Below, in pieces: positions 53,804-61,924 of a stretch of DNA of 64,000 nt. The number at the start of each line of letters is the position of its first letter. Position 1 is the first letter of the stretch. The position numbers and the translations under genes were made by a program. Source of the stretch: Dyadobacter sp. CY343 (GTDB taxonomy: Bacteria > Bacteroidota > Bacteroidia > Cytophagales > Spirosomataceae); contig NZ_JAJUXK010000001.1 of the NCBI RefSeq assembly GCF_021390335.1, positions 62,001 through 126,000 on the forward strand, given 5' to 3'. The notes beneath the pieces were generated by a model that did not search any database, had not been told where the DNA came from, and saw only the letters and a program-made list of their open reading frames with translations.

Positions 53804-53998
53804 ATGAAAGCTATCACACATATAAATTGGGCATCGGTAATTACCGCAGCGCTTTCAGGGATTGGAGGAGGAGCAATGCTGGGCGGCTCATTGTTCGGCT
53901 TTTCCGGAGCCGTAACCGGCGGCCTGGTCGGGGCGATCGTTTGTGGCCTGGCGGAGGTCAATAGCGAAAAGCGGATCCGTGGCGAGCAAAATATGTGA
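53804..53998 (+). CDS. Small glycine-zipper membrane protein, unknown
   Basis: The 64-residue protein has a hydrophobic glycine-rich core (GIGGGAMLGGSLFGFSGAVT, GGLVGAIVCGLAEV), a glycine-zipper pattern typical of small membrane-inserting proteins, and a charged tail. It is inside the segment bracketed by the duplicated sulfatase end and only 4 bp before the next small gene, so they form a pair. No family recognised. Confidence 0.55.
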   Translation: MKAITHINWASVITAALSGIGGGAMLGGSLFGFSGAVTGGLVGAIVCGLAEVNSEKRIRGEQNM

Positions 53999-54002
53999 TA
54001 CG

Positions 54003-54308
54003 ATGGAAGTAACTCCATTTTTCACTGCCTGCTGGACCGGTTTCGGCGGGATAGTGTATGTAGCGGTCCTGGTGGTTCAATGCCGAAGAGAGCAAATTAA
54101 CTCCTTAGATTTCGGCGCTTCGTGCTTTCAATTCTTATCTCTTCTAAATGGTGCAAAGCAGATCATAGGTGTTTATCAATACTATTATTTCTATGCAAAA
54201 ATCTTTGAGCTAGATCGGCTATATCTCGCCTATGGTGGTCTTTGTGTGATGTGGATTGCCTACATCGGTTTGAAGAAAAGATTTGCATTCGCGGCGGCTA
54301 GGCATTAA
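54003..54308 (+). CDS. Small integral membrane protein, unknown
   Basis: From the ATG at 54003 the product is about 101 residues with likely membrane helices (FFTACWTGFGGIVYVAVLVV; LYLAYGGLCVMWIAYIGL) and a central Cys/Tyr-rich part (KQIIGVYQYYYFYAKIF). An upstream start would overlap the preceding gene and is less likely. It ends 9 bp before the second copy of the sulfatase-tail repeat. Confidence 0.5.
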   Translation: MEVTPFFTACWTGFGGIVYVAVLVVQCRREQINSLDFGASCFQFLSLLNGAKQIIGVYQYYYFYAKIFELDRLYLAYGGLCVMWIAYIGLKKRFAFAAARH

Positions 54309-54316
54309 GGAAGTTA

Positions 54317-54351
54317 CGATTTTCCCGTTTGGGAGTTTGGCGACGAATTGA
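54317..54351 (+). repeat. 35-bp direct repeat, copy 2 (orphan sulfatase tail)
   Basis: Matches 53673-53707 at 34 of 35 positions and encodes IFPFGSLATN plus the stop. Sequence upstream and downstream of it is unrelated to the first copy's flanks. Confidence 0.9.
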
Positions 54352-54429
54352 GCCTTTTTACCGTTGATTGCAATTATCAACCTTAGAATAAAGCGCTAAG
54401 CAGAAAATGGTTACGCATACATATTTGGC

Positions 54430-54437
54430 TAAATTTG
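54430..54437 (+). promoter_or_regulatory. -7 element of the GNAT toxin-antitoxin pair
   Basis: TAAATTTG matches TAnnTTTG exactly, 35 bp before the ATG at 54473. Its place inside the longer in-frame extension argues for 54473 as the true start. Confidence 0.45.
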
Positions 54438-54472
54438 TAGGAGATATTTTATTTCCAATCAACAAAAAAGCA

Positions 54473-54634
54473 ATGGCACGTCCTATAAAAGATACCCCGG
54501 TTTTGCGTGGAAAAGCTGCTGTAAAGTTTCATAACCAGCTTTACAGTAATAGGAATATAAAAGCGTCTGCTGCCGATTTCGCTAAAATCAAAAGTGACTT
54601 TGACTTCATTACTTTGTTGTCGGACAAAAAATAA
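54473..54634 (+). CDS. Small antitoxin-like protein upstream of a GNAT acetyltransferase
   Basis: The 53-residue protein (MARPIKDTPVLRGKAAVKFH...) resembles the short MARPIK.TPVL.GK proteins that often precede GNAT acetyltransferases in Bacteroidota. It ends 7 bp before the acetyltransferase gene. By analogy with TacT/AtaT-type systems it would neutralise the enzyme and bind its promoter. The family recognition is from memory and moderate. Confidence 0.6.
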   Translation: MARPIKDTPVLRGKAAVKFHNQLYSNRNIKASAADFAKIKSDFDFITLLSDKK

Positions 54635-54641
54635 GTCATAA

Positions 54642-55175
54642 ATGATTCCTGGCCTTATCAGACTGACAGATGATTACAATTTTAAATACTTCAATTGTGA
54701 GGATAGCGATCTCAATGACTTTTTCCTGAATGAGGCAAAATCTTATCAAAAATCGCTTCTTGCTGTAACTTATATTCTTGAAACCAATGGAGAAATCGTT
54801 GGTTTTTTTTGTGTGTCCAATGACCGGATTTGCGCGGAAGACGCAAGTGTGAAAAGTAGATGGAGAAGAGTAAAGGACAGTTTGCCGTTTCCCAAACGGA
54901 GGTCAAGCTACCCTGCTGTCAAAATCGGTCGGTTTGCAATCAATAAAAAATTTCAGACGGGAGGGTTTGGCAGTAGGTTAATGAATACGATCAAATATTC
55001 GTTCGTGATAGGCAACAAAACGGGATGCAGATTTATTATTGTAGACGCTTACACCAGATCTATAAATTTTTATGAAAAGAACGGCTTCATTGAATTGCCG
55101 ACAGATGGTTCCTCTCGAAACAGCAAAACGAAATTAATGTATTTTGATTTAGGAGTGTTTAGTCAAATGAATTAA
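54642..55175 (+). CDS. GNAT-family N-acetyltransferase, putative toxin
   Basis: The 177-residue protein has GNAT features: LLAVTYILETNGEIVGFFCV, PAVKIGRFAINKKFQTGGFG leading into the acetyl-CoA pyrophosphate loop (QTGGFGSRLMNTIK), and IIVDAYTRSINFYEKNGFIE with the conserved C-terminal Tyr. The N-terminal RLTDDYNFKYFNCEDSDLND is like that of tRNA-acetylating toxins, which block translation by acetylating charged tRNA. The toxin role is inferred from this and from the small upstream partner. A housekeeping acetyltransferase remains possible. Confidence 0.78.
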   Translation: MIPGLIRLTDDYNFKYFNCEDSDLNDFFLNEAKSYQKSLLAVTYILETNGEIVGFFCVSNDRICAEDASVKSRWRRVKDSLPFPKRRSSYPAVKIGRFAINKKFQTGGFGSRLMNTIKYSFVIGNKTGCRFIIVDAYTRSINFYEKNGFIELPTDGSSRNSKTKLMYFDLGVFSQMN

Positions 55176-55188
55176 TACATTTACCTAG

Positions 55189-55806
55189 TCAAATCAACCC
55201 CAACCCAGCCGCCAGCTTGATCAGCGACGCGGTATTGGATACTTCGAACTTCATTAACAGGTTCTGGCGGTGGGTATTGACTGTGGTGACGCTGACGAAA
55301 AGCTGCTCGGCGATCTGGGGGTTAGTAAGTCCTTCTGCGATCAATATTAATACCTCCTTTTCGCGTCTGGTTAAAAATGGGACGGTTTTCGGAGGGGCGG
55401 AGGAAGTAGCCTGATCAAAATTGACATTCATAAAATATCCCCCGGCCTGCACCTGCCGGATCGCTTCCAGGATATCTTCTTTTCCCGAACTTTTGATCAA
55501 ATACCCCGACGCGCCGTTCTGGATCATTCTCGACACATAAGCACGCTCGTTAAATGTGCTCAGCGCCAGCGTTTTTACATTTGGATATTGCTCTTTAATT
55601 TTTTTACAAAGGTCTATTCCGCTGATGTCGGGCAGGTTAATATCCAGAAAAGCAATATCTACTTCGTTGGTTTTGAGAAATGAAATAGCGTCGATCGCAT
55701 TGGAAGCGGTTCCAACTACTTCAATACCTTCACAATCAGTCAGTAATGATTTCAAACCTTCCAGTACCAGCGGATGGTCGTCTACGATCAGGATCTTGAT
55801 ACTCAT
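55189..55806 (-). CDS. LuxR/NarL-type response regulator
   Basis: The 205-residue regulator has a receiver domain (ILIVDDHPLVLEGLKSLLTD; phosphoacceptor D55 in VDIAFLDINLPDISG; ALSTFNERAYV; K in YLIKSSGKEDI) and a C-terminal LuxR helix-turn-helix (LTRREKEVLILIAEGLTNPQ). It lies 21 bp downstream of the sensor kinase gene, so the two form a two-component pair. Confidence 0.95.
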   Translation of the reverse strand: MSIKILIVDDHPLVLEGLKSLLTDCEGIEVVGTASNAIDAISFLKTNEVDIAFLDINLPDISGIDLCKKIKEQYPNVKTLALSTFNERAYVSRMIQNGASGYLIKSSGKEDILEAIRQVQAGGYFMNVNFDQATSSAPPKTVPFLTRREKEVLILIAEGLTNPQIAEQLFVSVTTVNTHRQNLLMKFEVSNTASLIKLAAGLGLI

Positions 55807-55827
55807 GATAAAAGTTTAATAATCATT

Positions 55828-57756
55828 TCAGACTTCAATTTCGACCAATACGGAAGTGCCCTCGTCCGGCGCGGACTGAATATCAAGCCGCCCGTTCAGA
55901 TAATCTACCCTGGCCTGCACATTCCGGAAACCGGCTCCTTTATTCTGTTCCAGCGCAGCCACGTCAAATCCTTTGCCATTATCTTCAACAGTAAGGCTCA
56001 CAATATGATCGACTTTGGTGAGCTGCACCTGCACTTCGGTGGCTTCCGCATATTTCAAAACATTGTTCAAAAGCTCCTGAACAATCCGGTAGAGGACAAT
56101 CTCCACCGAAGAATCCAGACGTTTTTCCAACCCGAAATGCTGCATGGTCACTTTCAGTGTCCCCGAAGTACTGATACCGTCGCAAAAATCTGTGAGCGCG
56201 TCAATCAGTCCGAAGCGGACGAGCGTTTCGGGCATCATACTGTGTGCCACGCGGCGCATTTCACCAATCGCGCCGTCGAGCTGGTTGAGCGCCCGCGTAA
56301 ACGTCAGCGCGCTTTCCTCGGGCAGAATTACATTTCCTTTCACAGAATTGAGCGTTAATTTAATACCTGACAATAACCCGCCCAGTCCGTCGTGCAGATC
56401 GCGGGCCACGCGCGTTCGTTCCTCTTCCTGACCTTTCAGAATAGAATTGGTAGCGACAAGCTGCTTTTCCTGCTGCAGCTGCGTGACCTCGTTTTCCGCA
56501 ATCCGCTTCCTGATCACAATGTTCCTGTAAATGAGCATTGCGATTACGAGAATTACGATCAGACCGCCGATCAGACCATATATCAGCGTATTTCGCGTTT
56601 GCTTTTCATTTTCAAGAATGACGATCTGCTTTTCCTTCTGGGCCGTTTCGTATTTAGTATCCAGCTCCTGAAGTTGCTTTTGAACATCGGCTCCCTGTAT
56701 GGAATCATTTAGCAGCACATATTTCAATAAATAATCATAAGCCGATCGATGCCTGTTTTGCCGGTAGAGGTCGGTCGCATAATCCTCATAAAGTTCGATC
56801 AGATGATCTGTCATACCATTTTCCTCGGCGATTTTCAGTGCCTGCTCGGTATATTCGGCGGATAAGTCAGTCTGGTTACTGTCCTCGGCTACAAACATCA
56901 ATGCCCGTAAAGCTTCCATTTCCAGGAACACATTGCCTGATTTTCTGGCCAGTGTCAGCGCTTTTTCACCATAATTCCTGGCATCATCAAGCTTTTTTCG
57001 TGCGCGATTGGTTCGGCACAATCCTGTATATCCCTGAATCACAAACATATCCGCGCCAATTTTTTCTGCTATCACAAGTCCTTCCTTGAAGTTTGTTTCG
57101 GCTTCCTTATACCTTTTCAGATTGAAGTAAGTGTTGCCGATATTGGTGATCAGATCGGCAAGTTGCAGACTATCTTTCTGCTGCCTGGCAAGCGCAACTG
57201 CCTTTTGCTTGTAAGTCAGCGATTTCTCAAACAGGTTGGCGTGTTCAAAAGCCGAGCCGATATTCACATACAAGCGCGGGAGATATTGTTTTGATCCAAG
57301 CTTTTCGAGGATGCCGGCCGATTGCTGGTAGTATTTTATCGCCTCTGTGAAATTGCCGAGATAGGTATAGCTTGCCGCAATATTGGCCTGGCTTTTTGCC
57401 ATATTGAGCTGGCTTTTCATTTCACGCGCGATCACCAGACTTTCCTTATTCAGTTTCAGTGCCTGCTCAAATTTCCCTTTCATGTTAAGAACGTAGGTGT
57501 AATAGGTAATGTACTTGAAGCTCCCCGCCGGATAGTCCAGCTTTTTGCTCAATTGCCCCGCGAGCAGGTAATATTTGGCTGCGCTGTCCAGATTTTCATT
57601 TTCCAGCAACTGACCGTAGTCAATATAAGCGAGGACACGGTTGGTATCCTGCCTGCTGGACTGAATACGTTTCAAAATAGCTTTTGCGTCACTGTTTTGC
57701 GCGGTTGCATCCAGGCATAGCAGGACGAAAAATGCTGCTTTCAAAACTGATTTCAT
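55828..57756 (-). CDS. TPR-containing sensor histidine kinase (HisKA_3 type)
   Basis: The 642-residue protein starts with a signal sequence, followed by about six TPR units (residues about 30-350; for example YLGNFTEAIKYYQQSAGILE), one membrane helix (TLIYGLIGGLIVILVIAMLI), a coiled-coil stalk, the dimerisation/phosphoacceptor motif ARDLHDGLGGLLSGIKLTLN (His near 454) and an ATPase domain (LVRFGLIDALTDF...VEDNGKGFDV...GAGFRNVQARVDYLNGRLDI). The TPR sensor lies outside the cytoplasm, a Bacteroidota design. The target genes are not evident from the neighbourhood. Confidence 0.95.
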   Translation of the reverse strand: MKSVLKAAFFVLLCLDATAQNSDAKAILKRIQSSRQDTNRVLAYIDYGQLLENENLDSAAKYYLLAGQLSKKLDYPAGSFKYITYYTYVLNMKGKFEQALKLNKESLVIAREMKSQLNMAKSQANIAASYTYLGNFTEAIKYYQQSAGILEKLGSKQYLPRLYVNIGSAFEHANLFEKSLTYKQKAVALARQQKDSLQLADLITNIGNTYFNLKRYKEAETNFKEGLVIAEKIGADMFVIQGYTGLCRTNRARKKLDDARNYGEKALTLARKSGNVFLEMEALRALMFVAEDSNQTDLSAEYTEQALKIAEENGMTDHLIELYEDYATDLYRQNRHRSAYDYLLKYVLLNDSIQGADVQKQLQELDTKYETAQKEKQIVILENEKQTRNTLIYGLIGGLIVILVIAMLIYRNIVIRKRIAENEVTQLQQEKQLVATNSILKGQEEERTRVARDLHDGLGGLLSGIKLTLNSVKGNVILPEESALTFTRALNQLDGAIGEMRRVAHSMMPETLVRFGLIDALTDFCDGISTSGTLKVTMQHFGLEKRLDSSVEIVLYRIVQELLNNVLKYAEATEVQVQLTKVDHIVSLTVEDNGKGFDVAALEQNKGAGFRNVQARVDYLNGRLDIQSAPDEGTSVLVEIEV

Positions 57757-57870
57757 AGATTATCGGAGGAGTTGAGCTGAAATTGACATTTGCAAAATTC
57801 CTAAATAAATCATTTCAATAATATCCTATAAAAGCATGATTTTTCAAATCTCCTGCTTTTATACGATTGA

Positions 57871-57898
57871 TTGACAAAAAGATGCGGGGCTACCTTTG
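57871..57898 (+). promoter_or_regulatory. Consensus Bacteroidota promoter of the small lipoprotein gene
   Basis: TTG at 57871-57873 and TACCTTTG at 57891-57898 are 17 bp apart, a full match to the TTG-(17-23)-TAnnTTTG consensus. The ATG follows at 57949, leaving a leader of roughly 45 nt. Confidence 0.75.
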
Positions 57899-57948
57899 CA
57901 TCATCGGATTGGGAACATTTGCATTCTTTATCCGAAATCTAGTTAGCC

Positions 57949-58362
57949 ATGAAAAAGTTTTTTGCATTCGTACTCTCAGTCAACCTATTTTTTTCTTGCG
58001 TAAATGAAAAGAACAAAGACAAGCCGCCCGCTCCCGAGCCAGCCGCACAGATCGCCGGCAGCTACAGAGTGACTTTGTTGAAATTCAATGGCAAAAATGT
58101 GCCGCTGAATGATACCGACGTGTTATTTCAGCTGGACCGGCTTTCTGACAAAGTAGTAACGGGAAAAATGAAGGTGGTACTGGGAGGAAAATCGGTGCCG
58201 GACGAAGACCTGTGTAACCTGTATCTCACCCGTGCAGGTTATGCAGGTATTGATCTCTTCGACCAGACTGAAAAGATCGGCCATATTGATAAAACCAACC
58301 GGCTGCACATTTTGGTTATTTTTGAAGGCAGAAAGGTGGAAATAGTGGCTGTGAAAAAATAA
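57949..58362 (+). CDS. Small putative lipoprotein, unknown function
   Basis: The 137-residue protein has a lipoprotein signal (MKKFFAFVLSVNLFFSCVNE, Cys17), a charged/proline linker (KNKDKPPAPEPAAQ) and a compact beta-rich domain (IAGSYRVTLLKFNGKNVPLN; KMKVVLGGKSVPDEDLCNLY; VIFEGRKVEIVAVKK) reminiscent of small lipocalin-like barrels. It has a strong consensus promoter of its own and is convergent with the M23 peptidase gene, the stops being 3 bp apart. Confidence 0.75.
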   Translation: MKKFFAFVLSVNLFFSCVNEKNKDKPPAPEPAAQIAGSYRVTLLKFNGKNVPLNDTDVLFQLDRLSDKVVTGKMKVVLGGKSVPDEDLCNLYLTRAGYAGIDLFDQTEKIGHIDKTNRLHILVIFEGRKVEIVAVKK

Positions 58363-58365
58363 GAG

Positions 58366-59562
58366 TTACCGGCTGCTACCCGAGATCGCCGCCGTACTTT
58401 CACTAATTTTTCTTTGATAGGTTTGCAACGGGACTGTCTGAATATAGCCTTTTGTACCATCTTCGAGCTGCACCCGATATCCTTTCGACATTTCACCAAT
58501 AACCCGAAAAACAGTGTTTTGAGGCAGCGACCGGATCAATTCCGTTTTTTGAAATTGGGCGGATGTAAACAGGTTCGCCTTTCTTTTTAGCGTAACAGTA
58601 TCTCCCAGCCATTTGGACATTTCGGGCAGGCCGGGCACTTTCTCAGGCCTGTCATTAATAAATGGCAGAGGGTTAACCGCGCCCTGGCCGCGCTGGTATA
58701 TTCCGAAATGCAGGTGAGGTGCAGTAGTGATCGCATTGCCCGTATTTCCGACGAGCCCCAAAGTATCTCCCAACATGACCCGCTGGCCGGTTGATACCAG
58801 CTGACTATCCAGATGCGCATAATACAACGAATAGGGGCTGGAAAGAGACGAGAGGAAAACTACTTTTCCGCCTAGATTATTCGTGCCTGTCTGTGTGATA
58901 AAGCCGCTTTCAGAAGCCACGACGGGCGTACCTCTTTTGGCGCGGATATCGATTCCCTCATGGGAGCGTACTCCACCATCGCGGTCGGCGCCCCAGAAGC
59001 TCATCACGTCGCCCATGCCGCGGCTCGCGACGGGGAATGCGAGTGAGGGTAAGGTGGTGAGAGAGAGCGTCACCGTAATCTGCTCACTCAAACCTGTTTG
59101 CAGGCGCAATAGCAAAGTGTCCTTGTCGTAGTTCGTGTAAGTGAGGGACTGTCCATCCTGGCGCAGGTAGTCCATCCGCTGCGTTTTACCATTTTGTTTC
59201 ACTTTATATAACTCCACAAAAAGGCGGCTGCTGGAATCGCTATCGGCGCGATTTGGTGTAATAATCAGTCTTCTTCCCTCGGGAATATGAAGGCGGATCG
59301 CCTGCGCCGGTACCGAATCACCCAGGAAAAAACGCTCCTGATACGGCGCGACCGAGAATATCGAATCACGCAATACCGTTTCACCGACGCGAAACCAGGT
59401 CTGTCCGGCCTGGGTTTTTTCCATCTTATCCTTCAACAAATCCCGCTCATAATGCTCCTGCGGCGTAACCGGAAACCAATGCGAAACCGGCACCGGCTTA
59501 CAACCCGCCAGCACAGCCAACACCAACAAAATCAGGAAACTGCTATTTAATATCTTCATCAT
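58366..59562 (-). CDS. M23-family metallopeptidase with C-terminal SH3-like domain, lipoprotein
   Basis: The ATG at 59562 gives a lipoprotein signal (MMKILNSSFLILLVLAVLAGC); a longer upstream frame is rejected. The LytM/M23 zinc site is complete: SHEGIDIRAKRGTPV (His and Asp) and HLHFGIYQRGQGAVNP. A C-terminal SH3-like segment (LIRSLPQNTVFRVIGEMSKG, YRVQLEDGTKGYIQT) probably binds peptidoglycan. Such enzymes cleave peptide cross-links in the wall. The N-terminal 150 residues form an extra domain of unknown role. Confidence 0.9.
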   Translation of the reverse strand: MMKILNSSFLILLVLAVLAGCKPVPVSHWFPVTPQEHYERDLLKDKMEKTQAGQTWFRVGETVLRDSIFSVAPYQERFFLGDSVPAQAIRLHIPEGRRLIITPNRADSDSSSRLFVELYKVKQNGKTQRMDYLRQDGQSLTYTNYDKDTLLLRLQTGLSEQITVTLSLTTLPSLAFPVASRGMGDVMSFWGADRDGGVRSHEGIDIRAKRGTPVVASESGFITQTGTNNLGGKVVFLSSLSSPYSLYYAHLDSQLVSTGQRVMLGDTLGLVGNTGNAITTAPHLHFGIYQRGQGAVNPLPFINDRPEKVPGLPEMSKWLGDTVTLKRKANLFTSAQFQKTELIRSLPQNTVFRVIGEMSKGYRVQLEDGTKGYIQTVPLQTYQRKISESTAAISGSSR

Positions 59563-59672
59563 TTCAAGCTCACGTTTCAGCCGTCTGCTAACAAATCCAT
59601 GCCATAGGGAAGGCGGATTCGAGGGAAGAAAACCATTTGAATACTTTGCGGAATTCATTCTGCAAATCTTTT

Positions 59673-60800
59673 ATGATAGCGTATCCGGAATTGGTTAATA
59701 TCATCCACGAGACACATCAGCTCATGCAGGATAGTACTGCGAAAGCGATCAATAAATACCTTACTATACGGAATTGGCTGATTGGTTTTTATATAGTAGA
59801 GTTTGAGCAGAATGGGCGGGACAGAGCAGCGTATGGTGAGGGGCTTCTTCAAAAGCTTGCAGAGTCTCTAAGTCAAAATTCACTTTCCTACCGGAATCTG
59901 AAACTATTCCGGCAGTTCTACTTTTCATATCCGGAAATAGCTCCGGTTGTTTTCTCTCAAATTGAAACGCTGAATTCAGGTATGATACCTGGGCAAATTA
60001 GAAATCTACCATTATCAAATCTGCGAGACTCAATTGGGCAATTGCCGATTGCCCAATTGAACCATACTTCTAAGATCAATCCCGAACTGCTAATTTCAAG
60101 ATTGTCTTATACACATTTGGTGCAACTCTTTCCTATTGATAATCCGGTAAAACGGTCATTTTATGAAATTGAATGCATGAAGAGTAACTGGACCGTCAGT
60201 GAGTTGCGGAGGCAGATCAACACGCTTTATTTTGAGAGATCGGGAATGAGTTTAAGACCAGATAAAATGGAATTCGCTACAAAGGAATTGAAAGAGAAGC
60301 CACAGATTGCTGACCTCATCAAATCTCCTTTTACATTCGAATTTTTAGGATTTAAGTCAAAAGATGTGGTCTATGAAAATGATTTGGAGCAGGCGCTTGT
60401 CGATAATCTGGGAGAATTCTTGATCGAATTAGGGCATGGTTTCTGTTTTGAGGCTAAACAAAAGCGCATTATAATCGGGGATGAATATTTTTTCGTCGAC
60501 CTTGTGTTTTATCACAGGATATTGAAGTGTCACGTCTTGATTGAATTGAAGACCAATGAATTAAAACATGAGCACATCGGCCAGCTGAAAACGTATATTA
60601 ACTATTATAAAAAAGAAGTAATGGCCACGGATGATAATCCTCCTGTTGGCCTTTTGCTTGTTACTGATAGGAATAAGGCGCTGGTTGAATACGCGGTTGC
60701 AGATAGTGATTTGCCGCTATTTGTAAGTAAATATCTCGTTGAATTGCCTACGAAAGAGCAGCTGGCCATTTTTATTCAAAAGGAACTACTAAAATCATAA
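59673..60800 (+). CDS. DUF1016 (YhcG-type) PDDEXK nuclease-domain protein
   Basis: The 375-residue product has the DUF1016 N-terminal domain (KYLTIRNWLIGFYIVEFEQN...YRNLKLFRQFYFSYPE) and a C-terminal PDDEXK nuclease core: LGEFLIELGHGFCFEAKQKR, EYFFVDLVFYHRILKCHVLI with the catalytic Asp, and ELKTNELKHEHIGQL with the E-x-K. Such proteins are encoded near restriction-modification or other defence genes in many genomes, but here none is adjacent. The ATG at 59673 is preferred over a TTG 12 codons upstream. It is divergent from the M23 gene. Confidence 0.88.
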   Translation: MIAYPELVNIIHETHQLMQDSTAKAINKYLTIRNWLIGFYIVEFEQNGRDRAAYGEGLLQKLAESLSQNSLSYRNLKLFRQFYFSYPEIAPVVFSQIETLNSGMIPGQIRNLPLSNLRDSIGQLPIAQLNHTSKINPELLISRLSYTHLVQLFPIDNPVKRSFYEIECMKSNWTVSELRRQINTLYFERSGMSLRPDKMEFATKELKEKPQIADLIKSPFTFEFLGFKSKDVVYENDLEQALVDNLGEFLIELGHGFCFEAKQKRIIIGDEYFFVDLVFYHRILKCHVLIELKTNELKHEHIGQLKTYINYYKKEVMATDDNPPVGLLLVTDRNKALVEYAVADSDLPLFVSKYLVELPTKEQLAIFIQKELLKS

Positions 60801-60877
60801 AAAGGGGTATTTAGGACAAAAAATTTCTATATTGGCAGACGCTTCAATTCTTTTCTTACCAAGAATATCTCGCAGCC

Positions 60878-61891
60878 ATGGTACAACTAGGTCTTTTGAT
60901 TACGAATAGGCACCGCTTGCTCAGCGTGGCGGCTATTCTGGATGTTTTTGAATCAGTTAACGGGTTTTGTGAAGAGGCGGGGCAGGAGCCGGCGTTTAAC
61001 ATTACGCTGCTTTCCCCCGACAAAGAACCGGTTCAATTTTATGGATCGTATTCCATGCAACCTATTGGTGGTGCTCCAAAGCAAGATCTGATACTGGTGC
61101 CTGCATTTGGCGCTGGTGATTTGAAAACGTCGATTTCAGCTAATCTGGCGTGCATTTCGTGGCTTAGCGAGCAGCATAAGAACGGCGCTGAACTTGCGAG
61201 CTTTTGTACCGGCGCATTCCTGTTAGCTGCGGGTGGTTTGCTGAATGGCCGCGAAGCCACAACGCATATCGATTCAGCCCAGGCGCTGGCGACGAATTTT
61301 CCGGATGTGATCATGAAAAGCGACGCCGTGGTGACCGACGACAGAGGTATATACACAAGCGGCGGGGCAACCAGCAGCTTTCATCTGATGCTTTATCTCA
61401 TTCAGCATTACTGCGGGAAAGAACTCACTTTGCGGACTGCCAAAATGTTCGCGATCGATATGGATCGCGAGCAGCAGACATATTTCGGGACTTTCAGCCC
61501 GTCTCTCAACCACGGCGACGGATTGGTAAACCTTGCCCAGCAGAAAATTGAAAAGGAATACCAGGAAGGAAGTACCATCGAGACTCTTATCCAGGATATT
61601 CCAGCGAGCCGCCGCAATGTGGTGAGAAGATTCAAACAGGCGATTGGCGTAACTCCGATCGAATATTTGCAGCGTACGAGAATAGAGGCGGCTAAAAAGT
61701 TGCTCGCACAAACAGACCAAAGTGTATTGGAAGTAATGCTGAATTCGGGTTATAATGATCTGAAATCGTTCAGACAACTCTTCAAGAAAAGCACCGGCGT
61801 GACCCCCAAAGAATATCGTGATAAATTCAATATCGCCCGGCTTGAAAGCAGCGCGCGACTTGAAAGGCGCATTGCCGGAACAGCATATTAA
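60878..61891 (+). CDS. GlxA-type transcriptional regulator (DJ-1/PfpI domain plus AraC domain)
   Basis: The 337-residue protein joins an N-terminal DJ-1/PfpI-like domain (LITNRHRLLSVAAILDVFES; ASFCTGAFLLAAGGLLNGRE with the nucleophile-position Cys) to an AraC-family double helix-turn-helix (SRRNVVRRFKQAIGVTPIEY, VLEVMLNSGYNDLKSFRQLF). In this group the first domain senses a small metabolite and is usually not enzymatic. Its targets are unknown. It ends at a strong terminator shared with the glycosidase gene. Confidence 0.93.
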   Translation: MVQLGLLITNRHRLLSVAAILDVFESVNGFCEEAGQEPAFNITLLSPDKEPVQFYGSYSMQPIGGAPKQDLILVPAFGAGDLKTSISANLACISWLSEQHKNGAELASFCTGAFLLAAGGLLNGREATTHIDSAQALATNFPDVIMKSDAVVTDDRGIYTSGGATSSFHLMLYLIQHYCGKELTLRTAKMFAIDMDREQQTYFGTFSPSLNHGDGLVNLAQQKIEKEYQEGSTIETLIQDIPASRRNVVRRFKQAIGVTPIEYLQRTRIEAAKKLLAQTDQSVLEVMLNSGYNDLKSFRQLFKKSTGVTPKEYRDKFNIARLESSARLERRIAGTAY

Positions 61892-61924
61892 CAAAAATGG
61901 CCTGATTCGTCAGGCCATTTTTGT
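61891..61924. terminator. Bidirectional terminator with TTCG loop
   Basis: ACAAAAATGGCCTGA and its perfect complement flank a TTCG loop (61906-61909). The A/T outer stem gives T tracts on both strands between the convergent GlxA-type and glycosidase genes. Confidence 0.92.
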
